From Thalassotalea eurytherma (lineage in GTDB: Bacteria > Pseudomonadota > Gammaproteobacteria > Enterobacterales > Alteromonadaceae), in contig NZ_BSSU01000015.1 in NCBI RefSeq assembly GCF_030161415.1, forward strand, positions 62,001 through 126,000: a DNA stretch of 64,000 nt, in the 5' to 3' direction. Below are positions 1 to 7,543 of the stretch, piece by piece. The notes below the pieces were generated by a model that did not search any database, was not told the origin of the DNA, and saw only the letters and a list, made by a program, of their open reading frames with translations. The position numbers and the translations under genes were made by a program. Position 1 is the stretch's first letter; every line of letters begins with the position of its first letter.

Positions 1-55
1 GATGCCAGGAAAAACCCTTGTTGAAATCATCATTAAAGGAAGGGTATATAGGTAG
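1..55 (+). CDS. 3' end of an unidentified upstream gene
   Basis: An open frame enters from the left edge and ends at a TAG at 53-55; the visible C-terminus is MPGKTLVEIIIKGRVYR. The stop is followed directly by the ATG of the RsbT-like gene, so the two are probably cotranscribed and translationally coupled. In known stressosome operons the gene before rsbT is usually rsbS (a STAS-domain scaffold), so that is the expectation from context. The 17 visible residues are too few to confirm it. Confidence 0.5.
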   Translation, partial: MPGKTLVEIIIKGRVYR

Positions 56-460
56 ATGACTCGGTTAATGACAGCCATTACTATCAAAAAAGAATGGCAT
101 ATTGCTAAAGCAAGAGGCGAGACTAAAAAACTCATGATGTCTGTCGGTTGCAGTGCAACATGTTTAACAGAGGTGGTTACATGCGTGTCTGAGCTTGCTT
201 ATAACCTATTTTTTCATGCCTTAGAGGGCGGTGTAATTGAAATGTCGATCGTAGAGCCAGATGGCATGGTAGGGATCAAAGTCGCGAGCTATGATAAAGG
301 GCCAGGTATCAAATCCGTCACTGATGCACTTGAGGATGGTTTCTCAACAAATGGCGGTTTAGGGGGAGGGCTACCTGGTGTAAAACGACTGATGGATAAC
401 TTCCAAATATCGACCTCGGAAACCGGCACATCGATAACGTGCTTTAAGCGGTGTGTTTAA
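56..460 (+). CDS. RsbT-like serine/threonine kinase (anti-sigma regulatory factor family)
   Basis: A 134-residue GHKL-fold kinase of the RsbT/RsbW family. Visible motifs are the N box (SELAYN, with E46 and N50), the DKGPGI box at 80-85, and the glycine-rich lid GGLGGGLPGVKRL at about 100-112, which is typical of RsbT. In known stressosomes RsbT is held by RsbR/RsbS, phosphorylates their STAS domains on stress, is released, and activates a partner through an RsbU-type N-terminal domain. Such a domain occurs two genes downstream, in the kinase at 1019. The start abuts the upstream stop codon, and the stop overlaps the next start as TAATG. A second ATG at 68 is possible but has no ribosome binding site. 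Confidence 0.85.
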   Translation: MTRLMTAITIKKEWHIAKARGETKKLMMSVGCSATCLTEVVTCVSELAYNLFFHALEGGVIEMSIVEPDGMVGIKVASYDKGPGIKSVTDALEDGFSTNGGLGGGLPGVKRLMDNFQISTSETGTSITCFKRCV

Positions 461-1026
461 TGCCTCTTTATCAAGGAAAAAAATACGGGGAAATAGAGAG
501 TGGCGACAGGTGTATCATTCAAAGAAGAACAGACAGTGTTGTTTATGTGATGATAGACGCTGTGGGTCATGGCGCGGCAGCTAAAAAGGTAGCAGATATT
601 GCACAAAAAATTATCCAAAGCTCAGCAAAAGAATCGCTCCCTACTTTAATCGCCGCCTGTGAAGCAGAACTCATTAATACGCGAGGTGCTGTGATGTTTT
701 TTGCTCAATTTTATCCAACATCTGGCAAGCTACACTATTATGGAGTCGGTAACATTCGATGTTACTTAATATCGCGTAAATGTTGTCGTTCTCTATCGTC
801 ATATCCCGGCATTCTGGGCAGACATAAACAACACTATAACCTACAAAAGATACACATTGATTTACCAACCTCTCTGTTAATGTTCACTGATGGTCTCACC
901 GAAGTAAAGACACAGGTAATCCCTCAGTTATGCAGAATGACTCCCAGACATATTGTTGGATTTCTCTCAGAGTCATGGTCTGAAAATGATGATGTCTGTT
1001 GTTTTTGTGAGTACATTTATGAATAA
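460..1026 (+). CDS. RsbX-like PP2C-type serine phosphatase
   Basis: A 188-residue PPM/SpoIIE-type phosphatase. Metal-binding positions are visible in ESGD near the N-terminus, DAVGHG in the first third, FTDGLTE and the C-terminal NDD. The small single-domain size matches RsbX, which resets stressosomes by dephosphorylating the STAS scaffold proteins. The start is taken as the ATG at 460, overlapping the stop of the RsbT-like gene by one base; a GTG nine bases upstream is also in frame. The 3' end overlaps the next gene by 8 bases. Target specificity (RsbR/RsbS-like proteins) is inferred from family and operon position. Confidence 0.8.
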   Translation: MPLYQGKKYGEIESGDRCIIQRRTDSVVYVMIDAVGHGAAAKKVADIAQKIIQSSAKESLPTLIAACEAELINTRGAVMFFAQFYPTSGKLHYYGVGNIRCYLISRKCCRSLSSYPGILGRHKQHYNLQKIHIDLPTSLLMFTDGLTEVKTQVIPQLCRMTPRHIVGFLSESWSENDDVCCFCEYIYE

Positions 1027-2854
1027 GTATCTAGATAGATATAGGGAAACGTATATCAGTCATATAGCAACCTATATAACCGAGGGTGGAGAAGAGATTT
1101 TATACTTTTGCTCGGAGCTCGGTAAACAGTTAGCCATAGAGAACTGTTCGATCGAAGACGTTATTGCTTTTCATCAATCCTGCTTGGAAACCCTGACTTG
1201 TTCCTCAGACTCATTTGATGCGCAGGCATTGATTAAATCTTTCGATCTACTGACTGAGATTACTGTTCAACAGACGCTCTGGTTAAAACGCGAAACCTCT
1301 CTAAAAAATCAAGCACAAAGGATGATTCGAGATGTCATTGAGGCTATGCCACACCGTATATATTGGAAAGATATAAAAGGCTATTACTTGGGCTGCAACA
1401 GTGCTTATTTGCGTGACCTAGGTATTGATTCCAGTGACGTAATTGTCGGTAAATCCTCAAAGCACACAGACCTTCAAAGCATTCACATTGATGCTGATGT
1501 TGAAACAGAGTCAGAAATCCTCTCGGGTAACTTAGTGTCTCACATCAGAGAGCGAGACCTTGTTATTACTGGTGATAATAGCCTACCGATAAAGGAAACA
1601 ATAAGACCGTTAATTAATTCAGAACAAGAACTGTACGGACTTATTTGTTGCTATGAAAACCTAGCTGAATTAAAAGAAAAAGAAGAAGAAAATAAAATAC
1701 TTACTAACAACCTCAGTCAAAGTCAACGTGTTGAATCTATCGGACGCTTAGCCGGAGGAATTGCCCACGACTACAACAACATGCTAGCCGTTATTATAGG
1801 GTATTCACAATTACTCGAGCGTGGATTAAAGTCTAGCGAGCTACCACCAAAATTTCTAGGTTACTTACAGCATGTGTTATCAGCGGCTGATAAATCTAAA
1901 CTACTCACCGAAAAGCTGCTCACTTTCAGCCGTAAAGATATTATTAAGCCTGAAGTGGTTGAGCTCGGACTTCACATAACAAATACCCTAACTACCTACT
2001 CATCGATCATCGATGAAGATATCGTCATTTCTATCGATGCGGCCAGCAAATACTGGGTTTTTGCCGATTCCAGTCATATCGACCAAGTTTTACTCAACCT
2101 CATCGTCAACGCGCGTGATGCAATGCTTAATACTGATAGCTCAACACAAAAACAGATCAATATTGTATTGAGAGATAGTCAGTCACCACATTTTGTCTCT
2201 TTAAGCATTGAGGACAATGGTTGCGGGATGACAGAACAGATTAAATCACAAATTTTTGAACCTTTTTTTACCACCAAAAAAGGAATAGGAACAGGCCTGG
2301 GATTAGCTACGGTCTTTACCATTATTTCACAGTATGGTGGTACTGTTAGTGCAAACATCGAAGGAGAGGTCGGTACTGAATTCATAATTGAGTGGCCTCT
2401 GCACAAAGCCCCCCCTAAGCATCACGAAAACGTTTCATTAGATGAAACGTGTAAGCAACAACATCATTTTAACAACACCGAAAAAAATATTGTTGTACTG
2501 GAAGATGATAAACAAGTCAGAGATTTACTAGTTTCAGTACTGACTACCGCTGGATTTTGTGTCTTTGGTTTTGAAAGTAGTAATTTGATGTTTCATGAAA
2601 TCGCGATAAAAGGTATCGTGGTTGACCTACTACTGACAGACATCATACTGTCTGAGACGAGAAATGGTAAACAAATTAGTGAACAATTACTGGCACTTCA
2701 CCCTAGATGCAAAGTTGTTTTCGTCTCAGGTTATAGCGATGACATAATCAGTAAGAGAGGCATTATTTTAGATAATATTGCACATATACAAAAACCGTTT
2801 AGTAATGCGGAACTGGTTGATATAGTAACAAGTAGGTTGTTGTACTCTGTGTGA
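1019..2854 (+). CDS. Hybrid histidine kinase with RsbU-like N-terminal domain (RsbU_N-PAS-HisKA-HATPase-REC)
   Basis: A 611-residue hybrid kinase with no clear membrane segment, so probably cytosolic. Residues about 5-80 resemble the N-terminal helical domain of RsbU (YISHIATYITEGGEE followed by a conserved histidine region), the docking surface for RsbT. A PAS domain follows (about 105-215), then a coiled linker, HisKA with GGIAHDYNN (H250 the likely phospho-acceptor), HATPase (NARDAM, DNGCGM, GTGLGLA) and a C-terminal receiver with D541. The start at 1019 is chosen because it overlaps the phosphatase stop by 8 bases and begins just before the RsbU-like domain; the frame is open further upstream. 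Inference: freed RsbT activates this kinase, routing stressosome output to a phosphorelay rather than to a sigma-factor switch. No separate response regulator is visible nearby. Confidence 0.85.
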   Translation: MNKYLDRYRETYISHIATYITEGGEEILYFCSELGKQLAIENCSIEDVIAFHQSCLETLTCSSDSFDAQALIKSFDLLTEITVQQTLWLKRETSLKNQAQRMIRDVIEAMPHRIYWKDIKGYYLGCNSAYLRDLGIDSSDVIVGKSSKHTDLQSIHIDADVETESEILSGNLVSHIRERDLVITGDNSLPIKETIRPLINSEQELYGLICCYENLAELKEKEEENKILTNNLSQSQRVESIGRLAGGIAHDYNNMLAVIIGYSQLLERGLKSSELPPKFLGYLQHVLSAADKSKLLTEKLLTFSRKDIIKPEVVELGLHITNTLTTYSSIIDEDIVISIDAASKYWVFADSSHIDQVLLNLIVNARDAMLNTDSSTQKQINIVLRDSQSPHFVSLSIEDNGCGMTEQIKSQIFEPFFTTKKGIGTGLGLATVFTIISQYGGTVSANIEGEVGTEFIIEWPLHKAPPKHHENVSLDETCKQQHHFNNTEKNIVVLEDDKQVRDLLVSVLTTAGFCVFGFESSNLMFHEIAIKGIVVDLLLTDIILSETRNGKQISEQLLALHPRCKVVFVSGYSDDIISKRGIILDNIAHIQKPFSNAELVDIVTSRLLYSV

Positions 2855-2894
2855 CGATATAAATCGTTCAATAAAACAACGTAATAAGGCAAGC

Positions 2895-3607
2895 TTACTT
2901 ACTTCGATTACAGGCATCATCTTCAAATAACGATTGCATTAATTCACGTTGTACCTTGGTCGATGTGGCTAATTTACTGACCAACACCCGAAACGCCAAT
3001 GATGAAGTATCGGTTTCAAATCCTTTGTCTAACAGTAGTTGTCTTGCCAGCTCATATGTACCAGCATTGTAGCTTCATCGGTTAAGCCAACCAACATTTT
3101 AACCATAGAAGACAAAGCTTCCATAAAAGGCCACTTATCTACTTCAGACAAACCAGCAATAACTTTGTTAAGGCGTGCGGTGCGGGTATTGTTATCTGAG
3201 GCTTGAGCTATGTAGGAAAGCTGCTCTTTAAATTGGTTGTCATCACTAAACAACTCGGTTTGCCCAAGTACATTTAATGCATGAGCACCGTTTGAATACC
3301 CTTGCTCCATTTCAACAATTAAGACATCAATATCACCTAATTGTAATTGCTTTAACATAGCGTCCTTTATCATTAGTAACCGTGGTTTACCCTCAATATG
3401 GTCTAATGATTTTGACGTGATAACAAGTTGTTTTAACTGTTGAATATAAGGCTTGAATTGATTAATGCGTTTGATTGCTGAAATGAGGTTTTGTGTCTGT
3501 AGGCCGAAGCGAATTTCCCTAACACCTAACCGTTTAGGTAGTCTCATTCGAAAATAAAACCACTGTTTACGAAGGTATAAGTACTTATTACCAGCTACAG
3601 CTTTCAC
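2895..3607 (-). pseudogene. Decayed tyrosine-recombinase (phage-type integrase) gene, N-terminal part only
   Basis: The minus-strand frame starting at 3607 encodes a 192-residue product whose beginning (YLYLRKQWFYFRMRLPKRLG, then LISAIKRIN) looks like the N-terminal region of phage-type integrases such as the DUF6538 class. The frame breaks near 3060. A shifted frame continues with YELARQLLLDKGFETDTSS and runs to a stop at 2895-2897. The catalytic domain with its R-H-R-Y residues is absent. The gene is therefore frameshifted and truncated, and should be inactive. It lies beside the 3' end of rnpB, as expected of an integrase at an attachment site. The family call is moderate; the frameshift is seen directly. 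Confidence 0.65.
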
Positions 3608-3630
3608 GTTATATGGTTGAGTAGGCCACC

Positions 3631-3780
3631 GTGTATCAAACTGTGTACCACTTTTTGGCGCTAAAGTTAAAAATACAAAATGATCTTATCAAGCAAAAAC
3701 TCTAGCCAAAACAAAAAATAGGATGATTTTTGAAGAGAAATAAAAGACATTGAAAATCAAAACCGTGTACCAACTTTTGA
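3631..3780 (+). repeat. Direct repeats upstream of the integrase remnant, possible arm-type sites
   Basis: GTGTACCA followed by an A/CTTTT tract occurs at 3643-3659 and again at 3765-3778, with a variant GTGTATCAAACT at 3631-3642. Spaced direct repeats between an integrase gene and its target are often recombinase arm-binding sites. That role is inferred from position only. Confidence 0.35.
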
Positions 3781-3803
3781 ATTTAATGATATGAAATATA
3801 AGG

Positions 3804-3845
3804 GATTTTAGATAACCGCTTGAAATTCAAGCGGCTTCTAAAATC
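3804..3845. repeat. 42-base imperfect inverted repeat next to the rnpB 3' end
   Basis: The left arm GATTTTAGA-TAA-CCGCTTGAA pairs with a right arm whose complement is GATTTTAGA-AG-CCGCTTGAA: about 18 base pairs with one internal bulge and almost no loop. It lies immediately downstream of the rnpB 3' end on the minus strand. It could be an rnpB terminator or processing hairpin, but no uridine run follows, or a dyad belonging to the integration site. Confidence 0.6.
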
Positions 3846-4243
3846 AATGAGTCTGCCGATAAGCCGGGTTCTGTACTTTTCCGAAGAAAAGGGACAATCA
3901 TTCGTCTAGGCCTTAAATCGCTCTAAGGCTCAAGCAACCTACCCGGTTTCAACGCGAGCCGCGCCGTACGAAACCCTATTTGGTCTTGCTCCAGGTGGAG
4001 TTTACCCTGCAACGAACTATTACTAGTCGCCCGGTGCGCTCTTACCGCACCCTTTCAGCCTTACCTGTGCTATTGCTAGCCATCGGCGGTCTTCTCTCTG
4101 CTGCACTTGTCGTCGGCATTACGCCGCCCAGACGTTATCTGGCACCCTGCTCTGTGGAGCCCGGACTTTCCTCCCCTTTACCCGTATACCTCTTGCCGAA
4201 ACATCAGGTACAACGATAAAGCAGCGATTGTCTGGCCAACTCG
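3846..4243 (-). ncRNA. rnpB: RNase P RNA (bacterial type A)
   Basis: Read on the minus strand the sequence carries the conserved type A blocks in order: a 5' GAGTTGGCCAGACAATCGC segment, AGGAAAGTCCGGGCTCC, GGGTGCCAGATAACG, the GGTGCGGTAAGAGCGCACC hairpin, GTAAACTCCACC, GGTAGG-TTGCTTGAG, and a 3' AACCCGGCTTATCGG block that pairs back to form the catalytic core. It is the ribozyme subunit of RNase P, which matures tRNA 5' ends. Ends were placed by comparison with the remembered E. coli rnpB and may be off by several bases. The 3' side faces the integrase remnant. Confidence 0.95.
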
Positions 4244-4411
4244 AGGCGCATTGTACATCAAGCAATATCATTTCGCTATGACGATATTCATGACATTTGT
4301 CATATCACATTGATGACTTTCGTCCCTAAACAAAAACTTGCCTGTGCATAACAATTAGTCCTGTAGCAACAACGAAGTCAACATGACTAACTAAACCACA
4401 AGGATATACAC

Positions 4412-5092
4412 ATGAAAAAGGTCATTTTATTTAGTTTATTTATCGCATCATCTTCTGCACTAGCAGAACAAACACAAATTGACGCTATCGAGAGCGCAGC
4501 AATGCAGTTAGACAAAAACACCTTAGTGTCACTGACTAATCAAGCGCAAACATACGACAAAGCATTAGCTTTCTACCGCTTATCAATTACTCAAAATTTG
4601 ATGGCTGAGCCTGACGCGGCAATTAAATCATTAAATAACGCAATAGCAACACTTGAAGCGCATACCGTTCAGCACCCTGAAGATGGTGAAGCATGGGCAC
4701 TACTATCACAAAGCTATGGTTTACAAATAGGCTATCAGCCAATGAAAGGTGCTTATTACGGTCCTAAAGCAGGCAAGGCACTGAGTAATGCTTTTACTTA
4801 CGCGCCGCAAAGTCCGCGTACTCATTTAGTTAAGGCTGTGAGTGAATACAATACGCCAGCGATATTTGGTGGTAGTAAATCAGCGGCCCTTAAAACGCTA
4901 GACACTGCGCTAACATTATTTGCATCAGACACTAGCGAAAACCAATGGGGGCATGCGGAAGCATTTGTTTGGCGCGGTTTGGCAAATCAGTCAATGAATA
5001 ACACTGAAGCCGCTGTTGAAGATTGGCAGCAAGCGCTAAATATTGCGCCAGATTACGGCTGGGCAAATATGCTAATCAGCAAAAACAAGTAA
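4412..5092 (+). CDS. Secreted TPR-repeat protein
   Basis: A 226-residue protein with a clear signal peptide (MKKVILFSLFIASSSALA, cut after about residue 18). Alanine-rich paired helices fit tetratricopeptide repeats, for example DAAIKSLNNAIATLEAH at about 67-83 and TEAAVEDWQQALNIAPDYGW near the C-terminus. It probably acts in the periplasm as a protein-interaction scaffold. It is the first of four genes on this strand (TPR, DUF7010-like membrane protein, histidine kinase, response regulator) with gaps of 60-85 bases, so it may belong to the regulon of the downstream pair. No enzymatic function can be assigned. An AAGGATAT ribosome binding site precedes the start. Confidence 0.75.
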   Translation: MKKVILFSLFIASSSALAEQTQIDAIESAAMQLDKNTLVSLTNQAQTYDKALAFYRLSITQNLMAEPDAAIKSLNNAIATLEAHTVQHPEDGEAWALLSQSYGLQIGYQPMKGAYYGPKAGKALSNAFTYAPQSPRTHLVKAVSEYNTPAIFGGSKSAALKTLDTALTLFASDTSENQWGHAEAFVWRGLANQSMNNTEAAVEDWQQALNIAPDYGWANMLISKNK

Positions 5093-5176
5093 GCGAAATC
5101 AAATAAACATCAAGAGCTAAGACAATCAATCTAGATAGCCGCTTTACGGAAGTAAGCGGCTAACAAGGAAAGTATC

Positions 5177-5761
5177 ATGACAACTAAAACACTTGAGCAA
5201 TACAGAGAAGAATACAAACAAAAGCCGTTAATCACTATGCCAATTGCTGGCACCATTGTTTGGTTTTGTTTAGGCATTATGGCGCTATTCATGCCAGCAG
5301 AGCAAATGGTACTACCTGTATATATTGGTACCGGTTGCATCTTTTATTTAGCGCTCTTTTTATCAAAATTCACGGGTGAAAAGTTACTGGTCAAAAAAGA
5401 AGAACGTAATCCGTTTGATTCATTATTTCTATATACCTTAGTCATGAGTTGGTGTGCTTTTGCTATCGCGATTCCATTTGGCATTCAAGATCACACGGCA
5501 GTACCTATGGCGATTGGTATAGTTTCTGGCTTAATGTGGATTCCGATTTCTTGGACACTAGAGCACAATGTTGGTGTTGTTCATACATTAACGCGTACTT
5601 CGCTTATTTTAGTGGGTTGGATTATTTTCCCTGAGCATAGTTTTATCGTTATTCCGTTTACCATTGTTTTTGTTTATAGCATTAGCCTGTATCAATTGAT
5701 TAAGCGCTACAAAATGGTCAATGCAAACCAGCAAAATTTAGCAACAGCCGAATTAGCATAA
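5177..5761 (+). CDS. DUF7010-like integral membrane protein
   Basis: A 194-residue protein with about six hydrophobic helices after a charged N-terminus (LEQYREEYKQKP). The pattern, with MPIAGTIVWFCLGIMAL near residue 20 and NPFDSLFLYTLV near the middle, resembles the uncharacterised DUF7010 family; the match is from memory and moderate. It lies between the TPR gene and the DesK-type histidine kinase and may be the membrane component sensed or controlled by that pair. Function unknown. The start has a CAAGGAAAG ribosome binding site. Confidence 0.65.
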   Translation: MTTKTLEQYREEYKQKPLITMPIAGTIVWFCLGIMALFMPAEQMVLPVYIGTGCIFYLALFLSKFTGEKLLVKKEERNPFDSLFLYTLVMSWCAFAIAIPFGIQDHTAVPMAIGIVSGLMWIPISWTLEHNVGVVHTLTRTSLILVGWIIFPEHSFIVIPFTIVFVYSISLYQLIKRYKMVNANQQNLATAELA

Positions 5762-5825
5762 AGATAAGGCAAGTGTTGCAAATCACGTCAATCTAGGTAA
5801 CGTATTAAATAATCAGGAGAAAATA

Positions 5826-6911
5826 ATGAACAACGACTTTAACATCGCCTTAGCACAAGACAAAAAGCCTTATTGGGTATGGGGCCCGTTAGCATTTTCA
5901 TTATTTTATTTCTTACCGCTATTTTTTAACTTCGCGTACTTTTGGCCAACAAAACTCCTGTTTGTTATTGCGCTCTACGCACTGTTTGTCTATTGCTACA
6001 AAGAAGCCTGCACAAAACCAGGAGAAAAAGCACTCGTACCCGTTATTGCCATCATTTCACTAGCTACCTTTGGCACCGCTATTACACCAGGTACGCAAGC
6101 ATTGTTTGGCTTCGCTGCCTATTTCCTAGGATTTAATTTTAGCTTTAATAAAGGCTTCTTTGGTTTATGGGTGACATTAGGGTGTATTGTCGCAACCGCC
6201 TTTTTTAACTCTTATGTTGATGTGTATTTTCTTGTGCCAGCAACCATTGTTTCTGTGGGTTTGTTCTTTTTAGGGCAGGCTGAACGCAAAGACCGAATTT
6301 ACCGCGCGAAAGAAGAAAAAAGCCAACAGCAAATCGAACAACTTGCCACCATCGCAGAGCGCGAAAGAATTGCCCGCGATTTACATGACTTAGTGGGTCA
6401 CTCACTCTCTTCAATCGCTCTCAAAGCTGAACTTGCGCATAAGCTGATGGAAAAGTCGCAATTTGACAATGCCGCGCAACAAATTGAAGAAGTAGCAACA
6501 TTATCAAGAACAACGCTAGCGGAAGTTCGCCATGCCGTATCAGGCTTAAAAGAAGTCAATTTAACGGGTCAAATTACCAAGCTCGTATCCAATTTAAAAT
6601 CAAATGGCTTTCACGTAAATAGGGTTGTCGACATTGGCGAACTATCACCACAAGTAGAGTCACAACTTGTCTTGATGCTCACAGAGTTGGTCACCAATAT
6701 TTTGAGACACAGCAAGGGTGATAGCGTTGAAATCGTGCTCGAGCAAAAAGAGGGGTTACGCCTACATATTCAAGATAATGGGCAATGTAAAACGCTTAAT
6801 GAAGGCAATGGTTTACAAGGTATTAAAGAACGTTGCCAGCAAATAGGTGCGAATTGTGATATCAAGTGTGACGATGGTTTTGCCGTTAGCATAACTTGCA
6901 AGGATGTATAA
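5826..6911 (+). CDS. DesK/NarL-class sensor histidine kinase
   Basis: A 361-residue membrane sensor kinase. Residues about 20-150 contain four or five hydrophobic helices and no large periplasmic loop, as in DesK-type thermosensor or membrane-state kinases. HisKA_3 follows with ERERIARDLHDLVGHSLS (H187 the likely phospho-acceptor), then HATPase with TELVTNILRHS (N box) and a reduced DNGQCKTLNEGNGLQGIKER G region. It should phosphorylate the response regulator that starts one base after its stop. The signal is unknown; membrane properties are a family-based guess. A good AGGAG site precedes the start. Confidence 0.85.
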   Translation: MNNDFNIALAQDKKPYWVWGPLAFSLFYFLPLFFNFAYFWPTKLLFVIALYALFVYCYKEACTKPGEKALVPVIAIISLATFGTAITPGTQALFGFAAYFLGFNFSFNKGFFGLWVTLGCIVATAFFNSYVDVYFLVPATIVSVGLFFLGQAERKDRIYRAKEEKSQQQIEQLATIAERERIARDLHDLVGHSLSSIALKAELAHKLMEKSQFDNAAQQIEEVATLSRTTLAEVRHAVSGLKEVNLTGQITKLVSNLKSNGFHVNRVVDIGELSPQVESQLVLMLTELVTNILRHSKGDSVEIVLEQKEGLRLHIQDNGQCKTLNEGNGLQGIKERCQQIGANCDIKCDDGFAVSITCKDV

Positions 6912-6912
6912 A

Positions 6913-7515
6913 ATGATAAAAGTATTAGTCGTTGAAGATCAGGCTATGGTGAGGGGTGCTATATCGGCGTTACTGTCTCTTGAAGACAATATCGATGTCA
7001 TTGGCCAGGCTGAAAATGGCAAGCAAGCCGTTAAAATACTTGAAGACAACACGGTTGATATTGTCTTAACCGATATTGAAATGCCGGAAATGACGGGCAT
7101 TGAACTAGCCGAGCACTTGGCACAACAACCCATTGCGATAAAAACTATTATCATGACAACGTTCAGTAAAGTGGGTTATATCAAGCGTTCGATGCAGGCA
7201 GGCGTTAAAGGGTTTATTTTAAAAGAAGCGCCTTCTGATCAATTAGTTGACGCCGTCAATCAAGTCTATAATGGTCGAAAAGTGATTGATCCTGAACTTG
7301 CCATTAGCGCGTTAGATGACAACGATCCGTTAACGGATAAAGAGCGCAAGGCGCTACGCTTAGCAAGTGAAGGGTTAAAAACAGGAGAAATTGCCGATAA
7401 GCTATTTCTATCAGAAGGTACAGTGAGAAATTATTTATCTGAATGTATCGCAAAACTCAATGCCAGTAACCGTGTTGAAGCCGGTCGTATCGCAAAACAA
7501 AAAGGTTGGTTATAA
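6913..7515 (+). CDS. LuxR/NarL-family response regulator (DesR-like)
   Basis: A 200-residue two-domain regulator. The receiver has the acidic pair in VVEDQ, D54 in LTDIEMPEM, the conserved threonine in TTFSK and a lysine in LKEAPSD. The C-terminal LuxR-type helix-turn-helix runs from LTDKERKALRLASEGLKTGEIA to LSEGTVRNYLSECIAKL. The start at 6913 is preferred over an in-frame ATG at 6904 because AAGGATG lies just upstream and the receiver starts normally at MIKVLVVED. It is the cognate partner of the kinase at 5826 and probably controls this operon or membrane-lipid genes; the targets are not visible here. Confidence 0.88.
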   Translation: MIKVLVVEDQAMVRGAISALLSLEDNIDVIGQAENGKQAVKILEDNTVDIVLTDIEMPEMTGIELAEHLAQQPIAIKTIIMTTFSKVGYIKRSMQAGVKGFILKEAPSDQLVDAVNQVYNGRKVIDPELAISALDDNDPLTDKERKALRLASEGLKTGEIADKLFLSEGTVRNYLSECIAKLNASNRVEAGRIAKQKGWL

Positions 7516-7534
7516 CGTATCAGCCAACCTTTTT
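7501..7534. terminator. Bidirectional rho-independent terminator
   Basis: AAAGGTTGG and CCAACCTTTTT form a stem with a 13-base loop that includes the stop codon region of the response regulator. It can serve both that operon and the convergent gamma-glutamyltransferase gene. Confidence 0.7.
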
Positions 7535-7543
7535 ATTAATCAA

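Noticed and set aside
953-1018. Longer N-terminus for the hybrid kinase
   Set aside because: It would overlap the phosphatase gene by 74 bases and adds residues not typical of the RsbU-like domain; the ATG at 1019 fits better.
3980-4313. Plus-strand reading frames of 68-79 codons
   Set aside because: They lie across the RNase P RNA on the opposite strand; the conserved RNA explains the sequence.
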